DNA of 64,000 bases from Collimonas arenae. GTDB lineage: Bacteria > Pseudomonadota > Gammaproteobacteria > Burkholderiales > Burkholderiaceae_D. Position 1 is the first letter of the stretch. Every line of letters begins with the position of its first letter. The notes below the pieces were generated by a model that saw nothing but the letters and a program-made list of their open reading frames with translations, had not been told where the DNA came from and did no database searches. Positions 43,328 to 52,114 of the stretch are shown here, in pieces. Both the position numbers and the translations under genes were made by a program. The DNA lies in contig NZ_CP009962.1 in the NCBI RefSeq assembly GCF_000786695.1, positions 2,170,001 through 2,234,000 of the forward strand, given 5' to 3'.

Positions 43328-43753
43328 TCAGCGAATGAAATAACCAGAGACTTTCCAGCTGCCGTCTTTTTCGCGCATCGGCGTGATTGTTTCGACCGCA
43401 GATTTTTTGTTTTCAAACTGGGTCTCGTACCGGATCACTACATATTCGCCATCAGGTGCGCCGGGCAAGGTGGTCGCATATTCGGTGCTTTTGAGTTCGC
43501 GCGTCTTGACGCCGCCAAGTGGCGCGCGCAATGAGCGGATACCGGTTTCCCAGGTGTTTTTTGAAATGCCGGTTTTAAAGAAGGTGCCTGCGCGTTCCCA
43601 GCTCTCTCCGTATTTTCCGGCATCGGTCAACGCCATCCATGCAACGGCTGCGGTTTGTGCCTGCTTGATGATCTCAGTTTGCTGATCGGCTCCGAAAGAG
43701 GGCGTTGCGCTATACAGGAATGCAGCCGCGACGAACGTCAGAATGGTTTTCAT
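43328..43753 (-). CDS. Exported DUF4019-domain protein
   Basis: A 141-residue protein with an N-terminal signal peptide (MKTILTFVAAAFLYSATPSFGA) and a DUF4019 domain (residues about 25-140) showing AAVAWMALTDAGKYGESWERAGTFFKTGISKNTWETGIRSLRAPLGGVKTREL and DGEYVVIRYETQFENKKSAVETITPMREKDGSWKVSGYFIR. The start is the ATG at 43753, which begins the signal peptide. This periplasmic family has no known function. It is divergent from the TonB receptor. Confidence 0.88.
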   Translation of the reverse strand: MKTILTFVAAAFLYSATPSFGADQQTEIIKQAQTAAVAWMALTDAGKYGESWERAGTFFKTGISKNTWETGIRSLRAPLGGVKTRELKSTEYATTLPGAPDGEYVVIRYETQFENKKSAVETITPMREKDGSWKVSGYFIR

Positions 43754-43966
43754 TTTAATTATCCTCCGGATGAAGTTGCCGTAGGTCACGCTGCGTAGTC
43801 GTGAGAATGATTGCTTGAAGTTCGTCGCAACGCGGTGTCTGAGTCAGATCAAATCATAGGGGTTGCAGCCGGTATTTGCAATGTGTCCATGTTGGCGCGC
43901 CGGCGTGTTGCAGATCGTCAGCTGCCCACGCGCAAAAACAACATGATGTATCTTTATGTTGACGAT

Positions 43967-43985
43967 AAAAATGAGAATCATTATT
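43967..43985. promoter_or_regulatory. Fur box before the TonB receptor gene
   Basis: The sequence AAAAATGAGAATCATTATT matches 15 of 19 positions of the classical Fur box GATAATGATAATCATTATC. It lies about 115 bases before the receptor start, in an AT-rich promoter region, and predicts repression by iron. Confidence 0.85.
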
Positions 43986-44100
43986 ATTGCGGTCGTTTGT
44001 GATCGTCCCACCGCCAGCCAGTATCTGCCGTTTCCGACCATGTCGCGTAGCAATTGAACAGCCAGTGCGACCATGATTCGTGTCTCTGGAGAAAAGCAGC

Positions 44101-46233
44101 ATGGCAATCCTCGAACTTTCCCATCCCGATTTTCCCTCCCCCTTTTTTAATACTCGCCGCTTGAAATGCTCAGCAGCCATTGCTCTGGCCTTGGCATTGC
44201 CTGTGACGTCGTACGCGCAACAAGCCGAAGCGTCGGCAACTTCTGTCGATGAACATACTTTAGAGTCGATTCAAGTCAGCGGCGACTGGCTCGGCACCGG
44301 TTTGCAAAACAGCGTCAAGCGTTATCCTGGCGCACGTACCGTGGTCAGGAAAGAAGATATCGACGACTCCGGCGCTTCCAGCATCGGCGATGTGATGCGC
44401 CGTATTCCCGGCGTGCAGGTTAGTGACAACTCCAGTTCTGCCGGCAGCTCAGTGTCGCTGAATATTGGCGTGCGTGGCCTTGCCGGTCGCTTCTCGCCGC
44501 GTTCCACCGTGCTGCTCGATGGTATTCCGATGGCGGTTGCACCTTACGGTCAGCCGCAGTTGTCGTTTGCGCCGGTCAGTCTCAACAACATCGAAGCGAT
44601 CGACGTCGTGCGTGGCGCCGGTTCGGTCCGTTACGGCCCGCAGAATGTCGGCGGCATTATCAATTTCAAGACTCGCGCGATTCCAACCGAACCAGGATTC
44701 AACGGCGACGCCACGCTGCGCACCAATAACTACACCGAGGCGGGCGGAGCCAATCGCCAGTACAGCGCCTTCGTTGGTAGCCAGCTGGATAACGGCCTCG
44801 GCCTGGCTGTGTTGTATTCCGGCGTCGATGGCTCTGGCTGGAGGACCAACAGCGGCGAAACGGTGAACGATTTTTCCTTGAAATACCGTTACCAGATCAC
44901 GCCGAGTTCCGAGATCTACGGCAAGCTGTCGTACTACGATGTACGTTCGCAGACGCCAGGCGGTTTGACAGCAGCCCAATATGCCGCGAATCCTTTCCAG
45001 AATACCCGGCCTACCGACTTCTGGAGCGGCAACCGCAAGGCGGCCGACATCGGTTACCTGAATACTATTTCCGATACCCAGGAATTCGAGATCCGTACTT
45101 ATTACAATGAAAGTTTCCGCCAAAGCACGCTGATCAGCGGCAAGAATCTCGGACACCAGCCGCGTACCTACCAGACGCTGGGAATTGAGCCGCGCTACAC
45201 GCAGCGTTTCGACATCGGCGGCAGCACCAATGATGTGACAGTCGGCTACCGTTATATCCGCGAAACCGGCAATGACCTGGTCTATAACACCTCGGTCGCT
45301 ACCGGCGCCGCTACGGCGCCATCCAGTTCTTTCGATAATTTCACCGGCGCTCACGCCGTCTATATCGACGACAAGATTTCATTCGGCGCCTGGCGCATCA
45401 CGCCTGGCATACGTTACGAGCATATTCGCTCAACCCGCACCGACGTTCTCAACGGCCCGGTATTTCCGATCGATAACAACAAGGCATTGCCTTCGCTCAG
45501 CGTTGCTTACCTGTTGAACCAAAACCTGACGCTGTTCACCAATTACAGCACCTCGTTCGGTCCTGTGCAGAACACGCAGCTGAATGCCGCGATCGCCGGC
45601 AACCCGCTGGTGCCTGAAGTCGCGAAAACCGCCGAAGTCGGCGCGCGCTGGAAAAGCAGGCAGCTGTCTGCGGAGGTCACGGCCTTCGATATCCGCTTCG
45701 ATAACCAGATCCAGCAAGTGGCCGGCAGTTCGCCTGCGGTGTTCCAGAATATCGGCGCCACCCGCCATGACGGCATCGAAACCGCGATCGACTATGCCTT
45801 CGACAAGGCCGGTGCGTTGGCAGGCTTGAATCTCTATGCTAACTATACTTATACCCGCGCACTGCAGAAGTCAGGTTCCACGGCTGGTCTCGACGTACCG
45901 TTCTACTCGCGCAATACTGATACCATCGGCGCCCGTTATGCTGTCGGCCCCTGGGGTTTCGATCTGTCGACAACCCACCAAAGCCGTCAGTTTGCCGACA
46001 ACGCCAATACCATCGCCGAAAGTGCGAATGGCGGCAACGGTGAGATTCCAGGCTTCCGCACCTGGAATGCGCAAGTCAACTGGAAGGTGCCAGGCTTGAA
46101 GGGCACGGAGTTGCTGGCCGGCGTCAACAACCTGACCGACAAGCGCTATTTCACCCGCACTACCGATTCCAACATCGGGAAACTGGTCGGCGCGCCGCGC
46201 ATGGTCTATGTACAGGGGCGTATCGTTTTTTAA
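44101..46233 (+). CDS. TonB-dependent ferric-siderophore receptor
   Basis: A 710-residue outer-membrane receptor. The signal peptide ends ALPVTSYAQ. A TonB box-like TLESIQVSG precedes the plug domain (about 65-180), which carries the siderophore-receptor motifs IGDVMRRIPGVQVSDNS, RSTVLLDGIPMAVAPYG and RGAGSVRYGPQNVGGIINF. The 22-strand barrel follows and the protein ends RMVYVQGRIVF. No N-terminal signalling domain is present, unlike FecA of E. coli. I chose the ATG at 44101, with GGAG upstream. A Fur box lies in the promoter, so it serves iron uptake. The ligand cannot be told; no siderophore genes lie nearby. Confidence 0.94.
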   Translation: MAILELSHPDFPSPFFNTRRLKCSAAIALALALPVTSYAQQAEASATSVDEHTLESIQVSGDWLGTGLQNSVKRYPGARTVVRKEDIDDSGASSIGDVMRRIPGVQVSDNSSSAGSSVSLNIGVRGLAGRFSPRSTVLLDGIPMAVAPYGQPQLSFAPVSLNNIEAIDVVRGAGSVRYGPQNVGGIINFKTRAIPTEPGFNGDATLRTNNYTEAGGANRQYSAFVGSQLDNGLGLAVLYSGVDGSGWRTNSGETVNDFSLKYRYQITPSSEIYGKLSYYDVRSQTPGGLTAAQYAANPFQNTRPTDFWSGNRKAADIGYLNTISDTQEFEIRTYYNESFRQSTLISGKNLGHQPRTYQTLGIEPRYTQRFDIGGSTNDVTVGYRYIRETGNDLVYNTSVATGAATAPSSSFDNFTGAHAVYIDDKISFGAWRITPGIRYEHIRSTRTDVLNGPVFPIDNNKALPSLSVAYLLNQNLTLFTNYSTSFGPVQNTQLNAAIAGNPLVPEVAKTAEVGARWKSRQLSAEVTAFDIRFDNQIQQVAGSSPAVFQNIGATRHDGIETAIDYAFDKAGALAGLNLYANYTYTRALQKSGSTAGLDVPFYSRNTDTIGARYAVGPWGFDLSTTHQSRQFADNANTIAESANGGNGEIPGFRTWNAQVNWKVPGLKGTELLAGVNNLTDKRYFTRTTDSNIGKLVGAPRMVYVQGRIVF

Positions 46234-46266
46234 TCCGCTATTTGTTGTCATTGCATAGCGCCATGA

Positions 46267-46292
46267 ATGGAAGCCTGAAGGCTTCCATTTTT
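46267..46292 (+). terminator. Rho-independent terminator after the TonB receptor gene
   Basis: ATGGAAGCC pairs perfectly with GGCTTCCAT around a TGAA loop, followed by TTTTTGC. It lies 34 bases after the stop of the receptor gene. Confidence 0.88.
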
Positions 46293-46333
46293 GCTTTCAA
46301 GGCTGAGTCGCTATGGGCTGACGCAATCTTGGT

Positions 46334-47521
46334 TCAGTTAGCGAAGGCGGCGATTCCGGTTTGCGCCCGGCCTAGGATCAGTGCATGCACGTCATGCGTG
46401 CCTTCGTAGGTGTTGACTACTTCCAGGTTCACCAGATGGCGAATCACGCCGAACTCGTCGGAGATGCCATTGCCACCCAACATGTCGCGCGCCACACGGG
46501 CGATGTCGAGCGATTTTCCGCAGGAGTTGCGCTTCATGATGGAAGTGATTTCAACTGAAGCGCTGCCTTCGTCTTTCATGCGGCCCAGCCGCAAACAGCC
46601 TTGCAGCGCCATGGTGATCTCGGTTTGCATGTTGACCAGTTTTACTTGCACCAGCTGGTTGGCTGCGAGTGGCCGGCCGAACTGTTTGCGGTCCATAGTG
46701 TACTGGCGTGCCGCATGCCAGCAGAATTCGGCTGCGCCGAGTGCTCCCCAGGCGATGCCGTAGCGTGCCGAGTTGAGGCAGGTGAACGGGCCTTTCAAGC
46801 CACGCACATCCGGGAAGGCGTTTTCTTCAGGACAGAATACCTGGTCCATCACGATTTCGCCGGTGATTGAGGTGCGCAGACCGACCTTGCCATGGATTAC
46901 CGGCGTCGACAAACCTTGCCAGCCTTTCTCCAGGACGAAGCCGCGGATCGCGCCTTCGTCATCCTTTGCCCAGACCACAAAGACATCGGCGATAGGGCTG
47001 TTGGTGATCCACATCTTGCTGCCGGTGAGCGCATAGCCGCCATCGACTTTGCGTGCACGCGTCACCATGCTGCCGGGATCGGAGCCATGGTCGGGTTCGG
47101 TCAGGCCGAAACAGCCAATGAATTCACCGCTGGCCAGTTTCGGCAGATATTTTTTCTTGGTAGCGAGATTGCCGAATTCAAAGATCGGCAGCATGACCAG
47201 GGAGCTTTGCACGCTCATCATAGAGCGGTAGCCTGAATCGATGCGTTCGATTTCGCGCGCGATCAAACCGTAGCTGACATAGTTCAGCCCCGCGCCGCCG
47301 TATTCTTCGGGAATGGTCGCGCCGAGCAAGCCTAGCGCGCCCATCTCACGGAAAATCCCGGCGTCGGTCCGTTCATTGCGAAACGACAGCAACACGCGCG
47401 GCGCCAGCTTGTCGCGGGCATACGCGGCTGCGCTGTCGCGCGCCATGCGTTCTTCGCTGCTGAGTTGCTGCTCCAGTAATAGCGGGTCGTCCCAATGAAA
47501 GCCGACGTGTGATGAGGACAT
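46334..47521 (-). CDS. gcdH: Glutaryl-CoA dehydrogenase
   Basis: A 395-residue FAD-dependent acyl-CoA dehydrogenase that oxidises and decarboxylates glutaryl-CoA to crotonyl-CoA in lysine and tryptophan breakdown. Family marks are [79 protein letters not shown], and the catalytic glutamate in [20 protein letters not shown]. These are close to characterised GcdH proteins. It stands alone and is divergent from the sulfite dehydrogenase genes. Confidence 0.93.
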   Translation of the reverse strand: MSSSHVGFHWDDPLLLEQQLSSEERMARDSAAAYARDKLAPRVLLSFRNERTDAGIFREMGALGLLGATIPEEYGGAGLNYVSYGLIAREIERIDSGYRSMMSVQSSLVMLPIFEFGNLATKKKYLPKLASGEFIGCFGLTEPDHGSDPGSMVTRARKVDGGYALTGSKMWITNSPIADVFVVWAKDDEGAIRGFVLEKGWQGLSTPVIHGKVGLRTSITGEIVMDQVFCPEENAFPDVRGLKGPFTCLNSARYGIAWGALGAAEFCWHAARQYTMDRKQFGRPLAANQLVQVKLVNMQTEITMALQGCLRLGRMKDEGSASVEITSIMKRNSCGKSLDIARVARDMLGGNGISDEFGVIRHLVNLEVVNTYEGTHDVHALILGRAQTGIAAFAN

Positions 47522-47727
47522 ACGTTTTCTCCAAGAATAAGCGCTTTGTGATCTACCTGTTTGGCAGGTAGATACTAGCTTTGTAATTTGCTTTACGGGT
47601 TGCCATTATCGTACTAAAGTTCTTGTCATATTACCTGATACAGTCAGCGAAGCAGGCGAGTGGTCGTGATTTGGAGGGAAGGCCTGCTCGCATTATTACA
47701 ACAATGTTGCTATGGCAGGAGACCACC

Positions 47728-48954
47728 ATGAAATTCGATGAAAACAATGGCGCGCGCCGCAAGTTTTTGCAGCAGGCAGGATTTGCGGCTACTTCATTGG
47801 CGCTTGCGCCCATGCAGAGTTTTGCCGCCGCTACGACCAGCATCCCTGTAGACAACGGTGAACGCGAACTGGTCGCGTATCCGCAAAAGCGGCCGCTGAT
47901 GCGCATCACGACCCGTCCGCCGCATCTTGAAACGCCTTTCAGTGTATTCAACGAAGGGCCGCTTACCGCCAACGATGCGTTTTTTGTGCGTTATCACCTG
48001 GCGAATATTCCGACGTCGATTGATGTCGAAACTTATCGGCTGAAGATCGGTGGCCGCGTAACGCGAGAATTGTCGTTGTCGCTTGCCGAGCTGAAAGCGC
48101 TTGCGCCGGCAGTCGAAGTGATTGCGATCAACCAGTGCTCCGGTAACAGCCGGGCCTTTTCGACGCCGCGGGTTTTCGGCGCGCAACTCGGTAACGGTTC
48201 CATGGGCAACGCGCGCTGGGTCGGGATACCTCTGAAGGCGGTGCTGGAGCATGCCGGCGTGCTGGGCGATGCCAGGCAAGTCAGTTTCAAAGGCCTGGAC
48301 GAGCCGGTTTTACCAACCACGCCAGCCTTTATCAAGGCGCTCGATATCGATCACGCGATGAGCGGCGAGCCGATCATCGCCTGGTCCATGAACGGAGCCG
48401 ATATTCCCTTCCTGAACGGTTATCCGATCAAGCTCATTGTGCCTGGTTACTTTGGGACGTATTGGGTCAAGCACCTGAATCAAATCGAGGTGCTGGATCA
48501 TGTTTTTGATGGCTTCTTCATGGCGACTGCTTATCGGGTGCCGGACAACGATTGCATGTGCGTGGAGCCCGGTAAGGCGCCAGCGAAGACGCGGCCGATA
48601 TCGCGCTTGAAGACGCGTTCGTTCATTACCAGTTTGCAAGACGGTTCGGTGGTGCATGCCGGACGGCGAGTCGAACTCAAGGGGATTGCCTTCGACGGCG
48701 GTAGTGGCATCAAGACGGTTGATATTTCGGCGGATGGAGGTCGGAACTGGAAGAGTGCGGTGCTGGGCAAGGATCTTGGCAAGTATTCTTTCCGCGAGTG
48801 GCGCTTCGGTCTGACGCCGGTGCGCAAGGGGGAGCTACAGCTGATGGTGAGGGCTACGTCGAATGACGGGGAGGTGCAGCCGATGGTGGCGACCTGGAAT
48901 CCGGCGGGTTATGCGCGCAATGTGGTCGAGACCACCAAAATCAGTGTCGCCTAG
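47728..48954 (+). CDS. Molybdopterin sulfite dehydrogenase catalytic subunit (SorA type)
   Basis: A 408-residue molybdenum enzyme of the sulfite oxidase fold. The N-terminus has a twin-arginine-like export signal (ARRKFLQQAGFAATSLALAPMQSFA). The cofactor-binding cysteine is Cys137 in VIAINQCSGNSRAF. Later come the oxidoreductase molybdopterin domain and a C-terminal Mo-co dimerisation domain (VHAGRRVELKGIAFDGGSGIKTVDIS). It oxidises sulfite to sulfate in the periplasm, passing electrons to the cytochrome c encoded immediately downstream, nine bases after its stop. I chose the ATG at 47728, which follows GGAG. Confidence 0.9.
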   Translation: MKFDENNGARRKFLQQAGFAATSLALAPMQSFAAATTSIPVDNGERELVAYPQKRPLMRITTRPPHLETPFSVFNEGPLTANDAFFVRYHLANIPTSIDVETYRLKIGGRVTRELSLSLAELKALAPAVEVIAINQCSGNSRAFSTPRVFGAQLGNGSMGNARWVGIPLKAVLEHAGVLGDARQVSFKGLDEPVLPTTPAFIKALDIDHAMSGEPIIAWSMNGADIPFLNGYPIKLIVPGYFGTYWVKHLNQIEVLDHVFDGFFMATAYRVPDNDCMCVEPGKAPAKTRPISRLKTRSFITSLQDGSVVHAGRRVELKGIAFDGGSGIKTVDISADGGRNWKSAVLGKDLGKYSFREWRFGLTPVRKGELQLMVRATSNDGEVQPMVATWNPAGYARNVVETTKISVA

Positions 48955-48963
48955 GAGATTGTC

Positions 48964-49305
48964 ATGACCTATTTGAAAACGTTGCTTGTCGGGGCTTTCT
49001 TTGGCGTTGCCGGTTGGTCGCTTGGGGCGGCGGCTGCGCCTGTCAGTATTACGCTGCCGCAGGAGACTGCGCAGTTGCGGCCTTCCACTCATCCGGGGTA
49101 TGTGGTGGCTACGCAGATGTGTGCGATTTGTCATTCGGCGGACTATATTAATCAGCAGCCTGGCAAGATGACGTTGACGCAGTGGACGGCGGAAGTTGCG
49201 AAGATGCAGCATGCATATGGGGCACCTTTGAGTGATGATCAGGTGAAGGAGATTGGGGAATATCTGGCGATTACGTATGGCAGCGAGAAGCCTGCTTCTC
49301 AATAG
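48964..49305 (+). CDS. Cytochrome c subunit of sulfite dehydrogenase (SorB type)
   Basis: A 113-residue periplasmic cytochrome c. The signal peptide is MTYLKTLLVGAFFGVAGWSLGAAAA, the haem site CAICH is at residues 53-57, and the sixth ligand is likely the methionine in PGKMTLTQWTAEVAKMQHAYG. It is coupled to the preceding SorA-like gene and should accept electrons from it. Its length matches SorB-type monohaem subunits. Confidence 0.9.
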   Translation: MTYLKTLLVGAFFGVAGWSLGAAAAPVSITLPQETAQLRPSTHPGYVVATQMCAICHSADYINQQPGKMTLTQWTAEVAKMQHAYGAPLSDDQVKEIGEYLAITYGSEKPASQ

Positions 49306-49345
49306 AAAAGTGGGTTCGAGGTTTTGTAGCGATCCGCTTTGCTAG

Positions 49346-49405
49346 TTAAATGGGGTCGGAGTTTTTTTTCGCGTTCTTTGCGAAAATTACTCTGACCCCT
49401 TTTAA
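49346..49405. repeat. Hairpin element with GGGGTC(G/A)GAGT ends
   Basis: TTAAATGGGGTCGGAGT at the left mirrors ACTCTGACCCCTTTTAA at the right, around an inner stem (TTTTTTCGC with GCGAAAA) and a short loop. This motif, GGGGTCAGAGT, is common as a dispersed palindromic repeat in proteobacterial genomes and could act as a terminator for the sulfite dehydrogenase pair. Confidence 0.75.
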
Positions 49406-49450
49406 CGGACCACGAAGTACATTCGGTCGCATTCGATAAAAGATCGAAGT

Positions 49451-49741
49451 TACCTAAAACGGTTTCCGCTCCGTGGGTGCCTGCCGGGGGTGGCCCGGCA
49501 GCCAGTCACTTTTTCTTGCTTCGCCCCCTGGCCGGGCGCAAGAAAAGTAACCAAAAAGAAGGCGACCGCAAAGCCGTTGCCCGCCGTTGGCGGGTCCCCA
49601 AATGGGGCGCATGCCAGTCGGGTGGGGAAACCAACTCGCTTCGCTCAAACATGTTTCCCCACAATTCCCGCCTGGCACGCACCCCATTTGGCAACGTCCC
49701 AATGCGGGGTACTTCAAAGGCAACGTCAACGTCAACGTCAA
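49451..49741. repeat. Intergenic palindromic repeat cluster
   Basis: About 290 bases rich in nested inverted repeats: TGCCGGGGGTGGCCCGGCA, ACTTTTTCTTGC with GCAAGAAAAGT, CCCGCCGTTGGCGGG, and a 94-base imperfect palindrome at 49598-49691 (CCAAATGGGGCGC...CACCCCATTTGG, with an inner GTGGGGAAAC/GTTTCCCCAC). It ends with three tandem CAACGT units at about 49723-49740. Short open frames here look like products of the palindromes, not genes. Similar dispersed blocks are familiar from other proteobacterial genomes. Confidence 0.75.
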
Positions 49742-49817
49742 AATCAAAAACTTGAACGAAAAAAATCCCGCTCGCCGAATTTCTTCATTGCGCAAGCGGG
49801 ATTGGAGAAGACCTTGT

Positions 49818-50933
49818 TTATGCTTCTGTCAGTGCCGGGTAGTCGGTATAACCGTGCTCGCCGACGCCGCCATACAACGGTGCATCGCTGAACGGGACAT
49901 TGAGCGGCAGGTTGTGCTGCAAGCGATGCACCAGGTCCGGGTTGGTGATGAAGGCGCGGCCGAATGCGACCAGGTCGCCGTGACCGCTGGCGATGGCTTC
50001 GCGAGCCATCATGCGGTCGTAGCCGTTGTTGACCAGCCAGGCGCCGTCGAAGCGCTGGTGCAGGGCTTCGTAATCGAACGGAGCGTTATCGCGAGGGCCG
50101 CCTGTATGGCCTTCCACCACGTGCAGGTAGGCCAGGCCGAGCTTGTTGAGCTGTTCCACCACGTAGTTGAACAGTGGTTGCGGCTGGCTTTCGCTGGAAT
50201 CGTTGACTGGCGATACCGGCGACAGGCGTACCCCGACGCGGCCGCCGCCGATTTCGGCAGTGGCCGCGGCAACTACTTCCAGCAACAGGCGGGCGCGGTT
50301 TTCAATGCTGCCGCCGTAGTTGTCGGTGCGGTGGTTGGAACCGTCGCGCAGGAAGCTGTCAAGCAGGTAGCCGTGGGCGCCGTGGATTTCGATGCCGTCG
50401 AAGCCTGCTTCCAGTGCGCGTCTTGCGGTCTGGCGGAAATCGTCCACCACGCCAGGGATTTCCGCCAGGGTCAATTCGCGCGGCACCGATGTATCGACAA
50501 AACCTTCGCCGACCACAAAGGTCTTGGCGTCTGCGCGGATCGCCGATGGCGCTACCGGCGCTTTGCCGTCCGGCTGGAACGATACATGCGACATGCGTCC
50601 GGTGTGCCAGATCTGCACTACGATGCGGCCGCCTTTTTCATGCACGGCATCGGTAATTTTTTTCCAGGCAGCGACTTGTTCCGGCGTATGCAGGCCAGGG
50701 GTGTTGGCATAGCCTTGGGCTTGTGCCGATACTTGGGTTGCTTCTGTGACGATCAGGCCGGCGCCTGCGCGCTGGGCGTAATATTTCAAGTTGAGTTCGT
50801 TCGGCACATTGCCTTCGCCGGCGCGGTTGCGCGTCAATGGCGCCATGACGATGCGGTTGGCTACTTCGATGTCGCCGATGCGTGCAGGCTGGAACAGGCT
50901 TTCTTCGGTACGGGCTTCTTTGATGTGACTCAT
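49818..50933 (-). CDS. Alkene reductase of the old yellow enzyme family
   Basis: A 371-residue FMN-dependent oxidoreductase (NemA/OYE type), which reduces activated carbon-carbon double bonds and nitro compounds with NADPH. It shows LFQPARIGDIEVANRIVMAPLTRNRA, IVQIWHTGRMSH, the substrate-binding HGAHGYLLDSFLRDGSNHRTDNYGGSIENRARLLLEVV, and FMN-binding residues near the end (DLVAFGRAFITNPDLV). A TetR regulator lies upstream on the same strand, and a shared operator motif is found before both genes, as in the enteric nemR-nemA system. Confidence 0.93.
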   Translation of the reverse strand: MSHIKEARTEESLFQPARIGDIEVANRIVMAPLTRNRAGEGNVPNELNLKYYAQRAGAGLIVTEATQVSAQAQGYANTPGLHTPEQVAAWKKITDAVHEKGGRIVVQIWHTGRMSHVSFQPDGKAPVAPSAIRADAKTFVVGEGFVDTSVPRELTLAEIPGVVDDFRQTARRALEAGFDGIEIHGAHGYLLDSFLRDGSNHRTDNYGGSIENRARLLLEVVAAATAEIGGGRVGVRLSPVSPVNDSSESQPQPLFNYVVEQLNKLGLAYLHVVEGHTGGPRDNAPFDYEALHQRFDGAWLVNNGYDRMMAREAIASGHGDLVAFGRAFITNPDLVHRLQHNLPLNVPFSDAPLYGGVGEHGYTDYPALTEA

Positions 50934-51015
50934 GTTGCTTCCTTCTTGAGTAAAACGCGCACAGGCGCTGGTTGATTTGGGTTGCGACTACAAACAGATT
51001 TCACAAAATCTTCAA

Positions 51016-51034
51016 ATGACCGGTCGTCTCAAAT
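51016..51034. promoter_or_regulatory. Operator-like motif before the alkene reductase gene
   Basis: ATGACCGGTCGTCTCAAAT, 83-101 bases before the start of the reductase. It matches 17 of 19 bases with 51735-51753 and contains the palindrome GACCGGTC. It is a likely site for the adjacent TetR protein. Confidence 0.75.
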
Positions 51035-51123
51035 GTGTTTTAAAAAAATCCAAATAAATTTCCCTACCCGCACTTTCTACATGATGTCGATTGCGCGGGG
51101 AGGAGATACGTATTGCAGCAAGA

Positions 51124-51723
51124 TTATTGCGGCAAGAAAAAATGATCGAACATCAAATTGACGCAAGCGCGCACCGGCGCAGTTGAGCGCTCAATTTTCA
51201 TGCGAAGCAAAGCGCCTTCCCATGCATTCCAGAAAAAATCGGCAAGTTGTTCGGCGCTCAGGTCGGTACGCACTGAACCATCGGCCTGGGCCCTGCGCAG
51301 ATAGCTGACAAAGCGCTTGCGCCAGCCGCTCACCACTTCTTGCAACGTGACACGGCAAAGCTCGCTGGACTCAGACATTTCAGCGGCAAAATTGCCCAAC
51401 AGGCAGCCGGCTTTTACTTCGCACTGTTCGTGATAGCTGATGATGCGTTCATAGGTGTAGCGCAGGGCGGCCAGCGGCTGTTCCGGGCCTTCGGCGAAGT
51501 ACATCGACCATTTTTCGGCAAAGCCGTCGGCATAGTGCGAGATGACTTCGCCGCCGAAATCTTCCTTGCTCTTGAAATAGTTATAGAACGACCCTTTCGG
51601 CACGCCGGCCGCATCGACGATTTCCTTGATGCCCGTGCCGTTGTAGCCTTGCTCGGCAAACAATTGGAGTCCTATTTCCAATAGCGTTGCACGGGTGTCG
51701 TTGATGGTGTGAATTTTATCCAT
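51124..51723 (-). CDS. TetR-family regulator (NemR-like)
   Basis: A 199-residue repressor. The helix-turn-helix (about 10-55) contains IKEIVDAAGVPKGSFYNYFKSKEDFGGEV. The C-terminal domain (60-199) includes several cysteines (YHEQCEVKAGCLLGNFAAEMSESSELCRVTL), as in NemR, which senses electrophiles through cysteines. It lies just upstream of the alkene reductase on the same strand, and near-identical operator motifs precede both genes, suggesting a regulon of two genes with self-repression. The inducer is inferred to be a reactive electrophile. Confidence 0.88.
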   Translation of the reverse strand: MDKIHTINDTRATLLEIGLQLFAEQGYNGTGIKEIVDAAGVPKGSFYNYFKSKEDFGGEVISHYADGFAEKWSMYFAEGPEQPLAALRYTYERIISYHEQCEVKAGCLLGNFAAEMSESSELCRVTLQEVVSGWRKRFVSYLRRAQADGSVRTDLSAEQLADFFWNAWEGALLRMKIERSTAPVRACVNLMFDHFFLPQ

Positions 51724-51734
51724 CCGGCCATTAT

Positions 51735-51753
51735 ATGACCAGTCGTCTTAAAT
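51735..51753. promoter_or_regulatory. Operator-like motif before the TetR gene
   Basis: ATGACCAGTCGTCTTAAAT, ending 12 bases before the TetR start codon in transcript sense. It matches 17 of 19 bases with the motif before the alkene reductase. It would allow self-regulation. The following 360 bases up to 52114 hold no convincing gene and probably include the MFS promoter. Confidence 0.75.
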
Positions 51754-52114
51754 TGCCAGGCCTTGTTGAAAATGATCTTATTGATAATGGTTTTGCAGCC
51801 TGCCTGACAATCGGCGATTTCGCTGATATTGACGCGAATTGCAAGAAAAGCCAGGGAGCTCGTCTTGTTTTACATTTTACATTTGCAATGGGAATACAAG
51901 CAGGGAGCGGTTCGAGCCGTGGCCGAGACGTTGTTCTAAGCAAATGTGTGGCAAAAGCGCATATTTAATTTTTAGAAGCCGGCAAAAATGGGCGGCAACA
52001 CTGCTATGATTTGAACAACGTTCCTACTCGGAATTATTCGCGCTGCGCTCACTTATCCAGTTTTGCCGCTTTCAAAAAGTTGCCATTATTTTTACTGCAT
52101 TCCGTCTATTTTTC

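Noticed and set aside
43147..43338. Short plus-strand frame between LysR and DUF4019 genes
   Set aside because: No ribosome-binding site, no family pattern, and it overlaps the end of the DUF4019 gene on the other strand.
49723..49740. Three tandem CAACGT units, considered as a CRISPR or VNTR seed
   Set aside because: Only three six-base units with no spacers; too short to be an array.
49454..49795. 113-residue minus-strand frame in the repeat block
   Set aside because: It reads through nested palindromes and lacks a family pattern; frames of this kind are common products of dispersed repeats.
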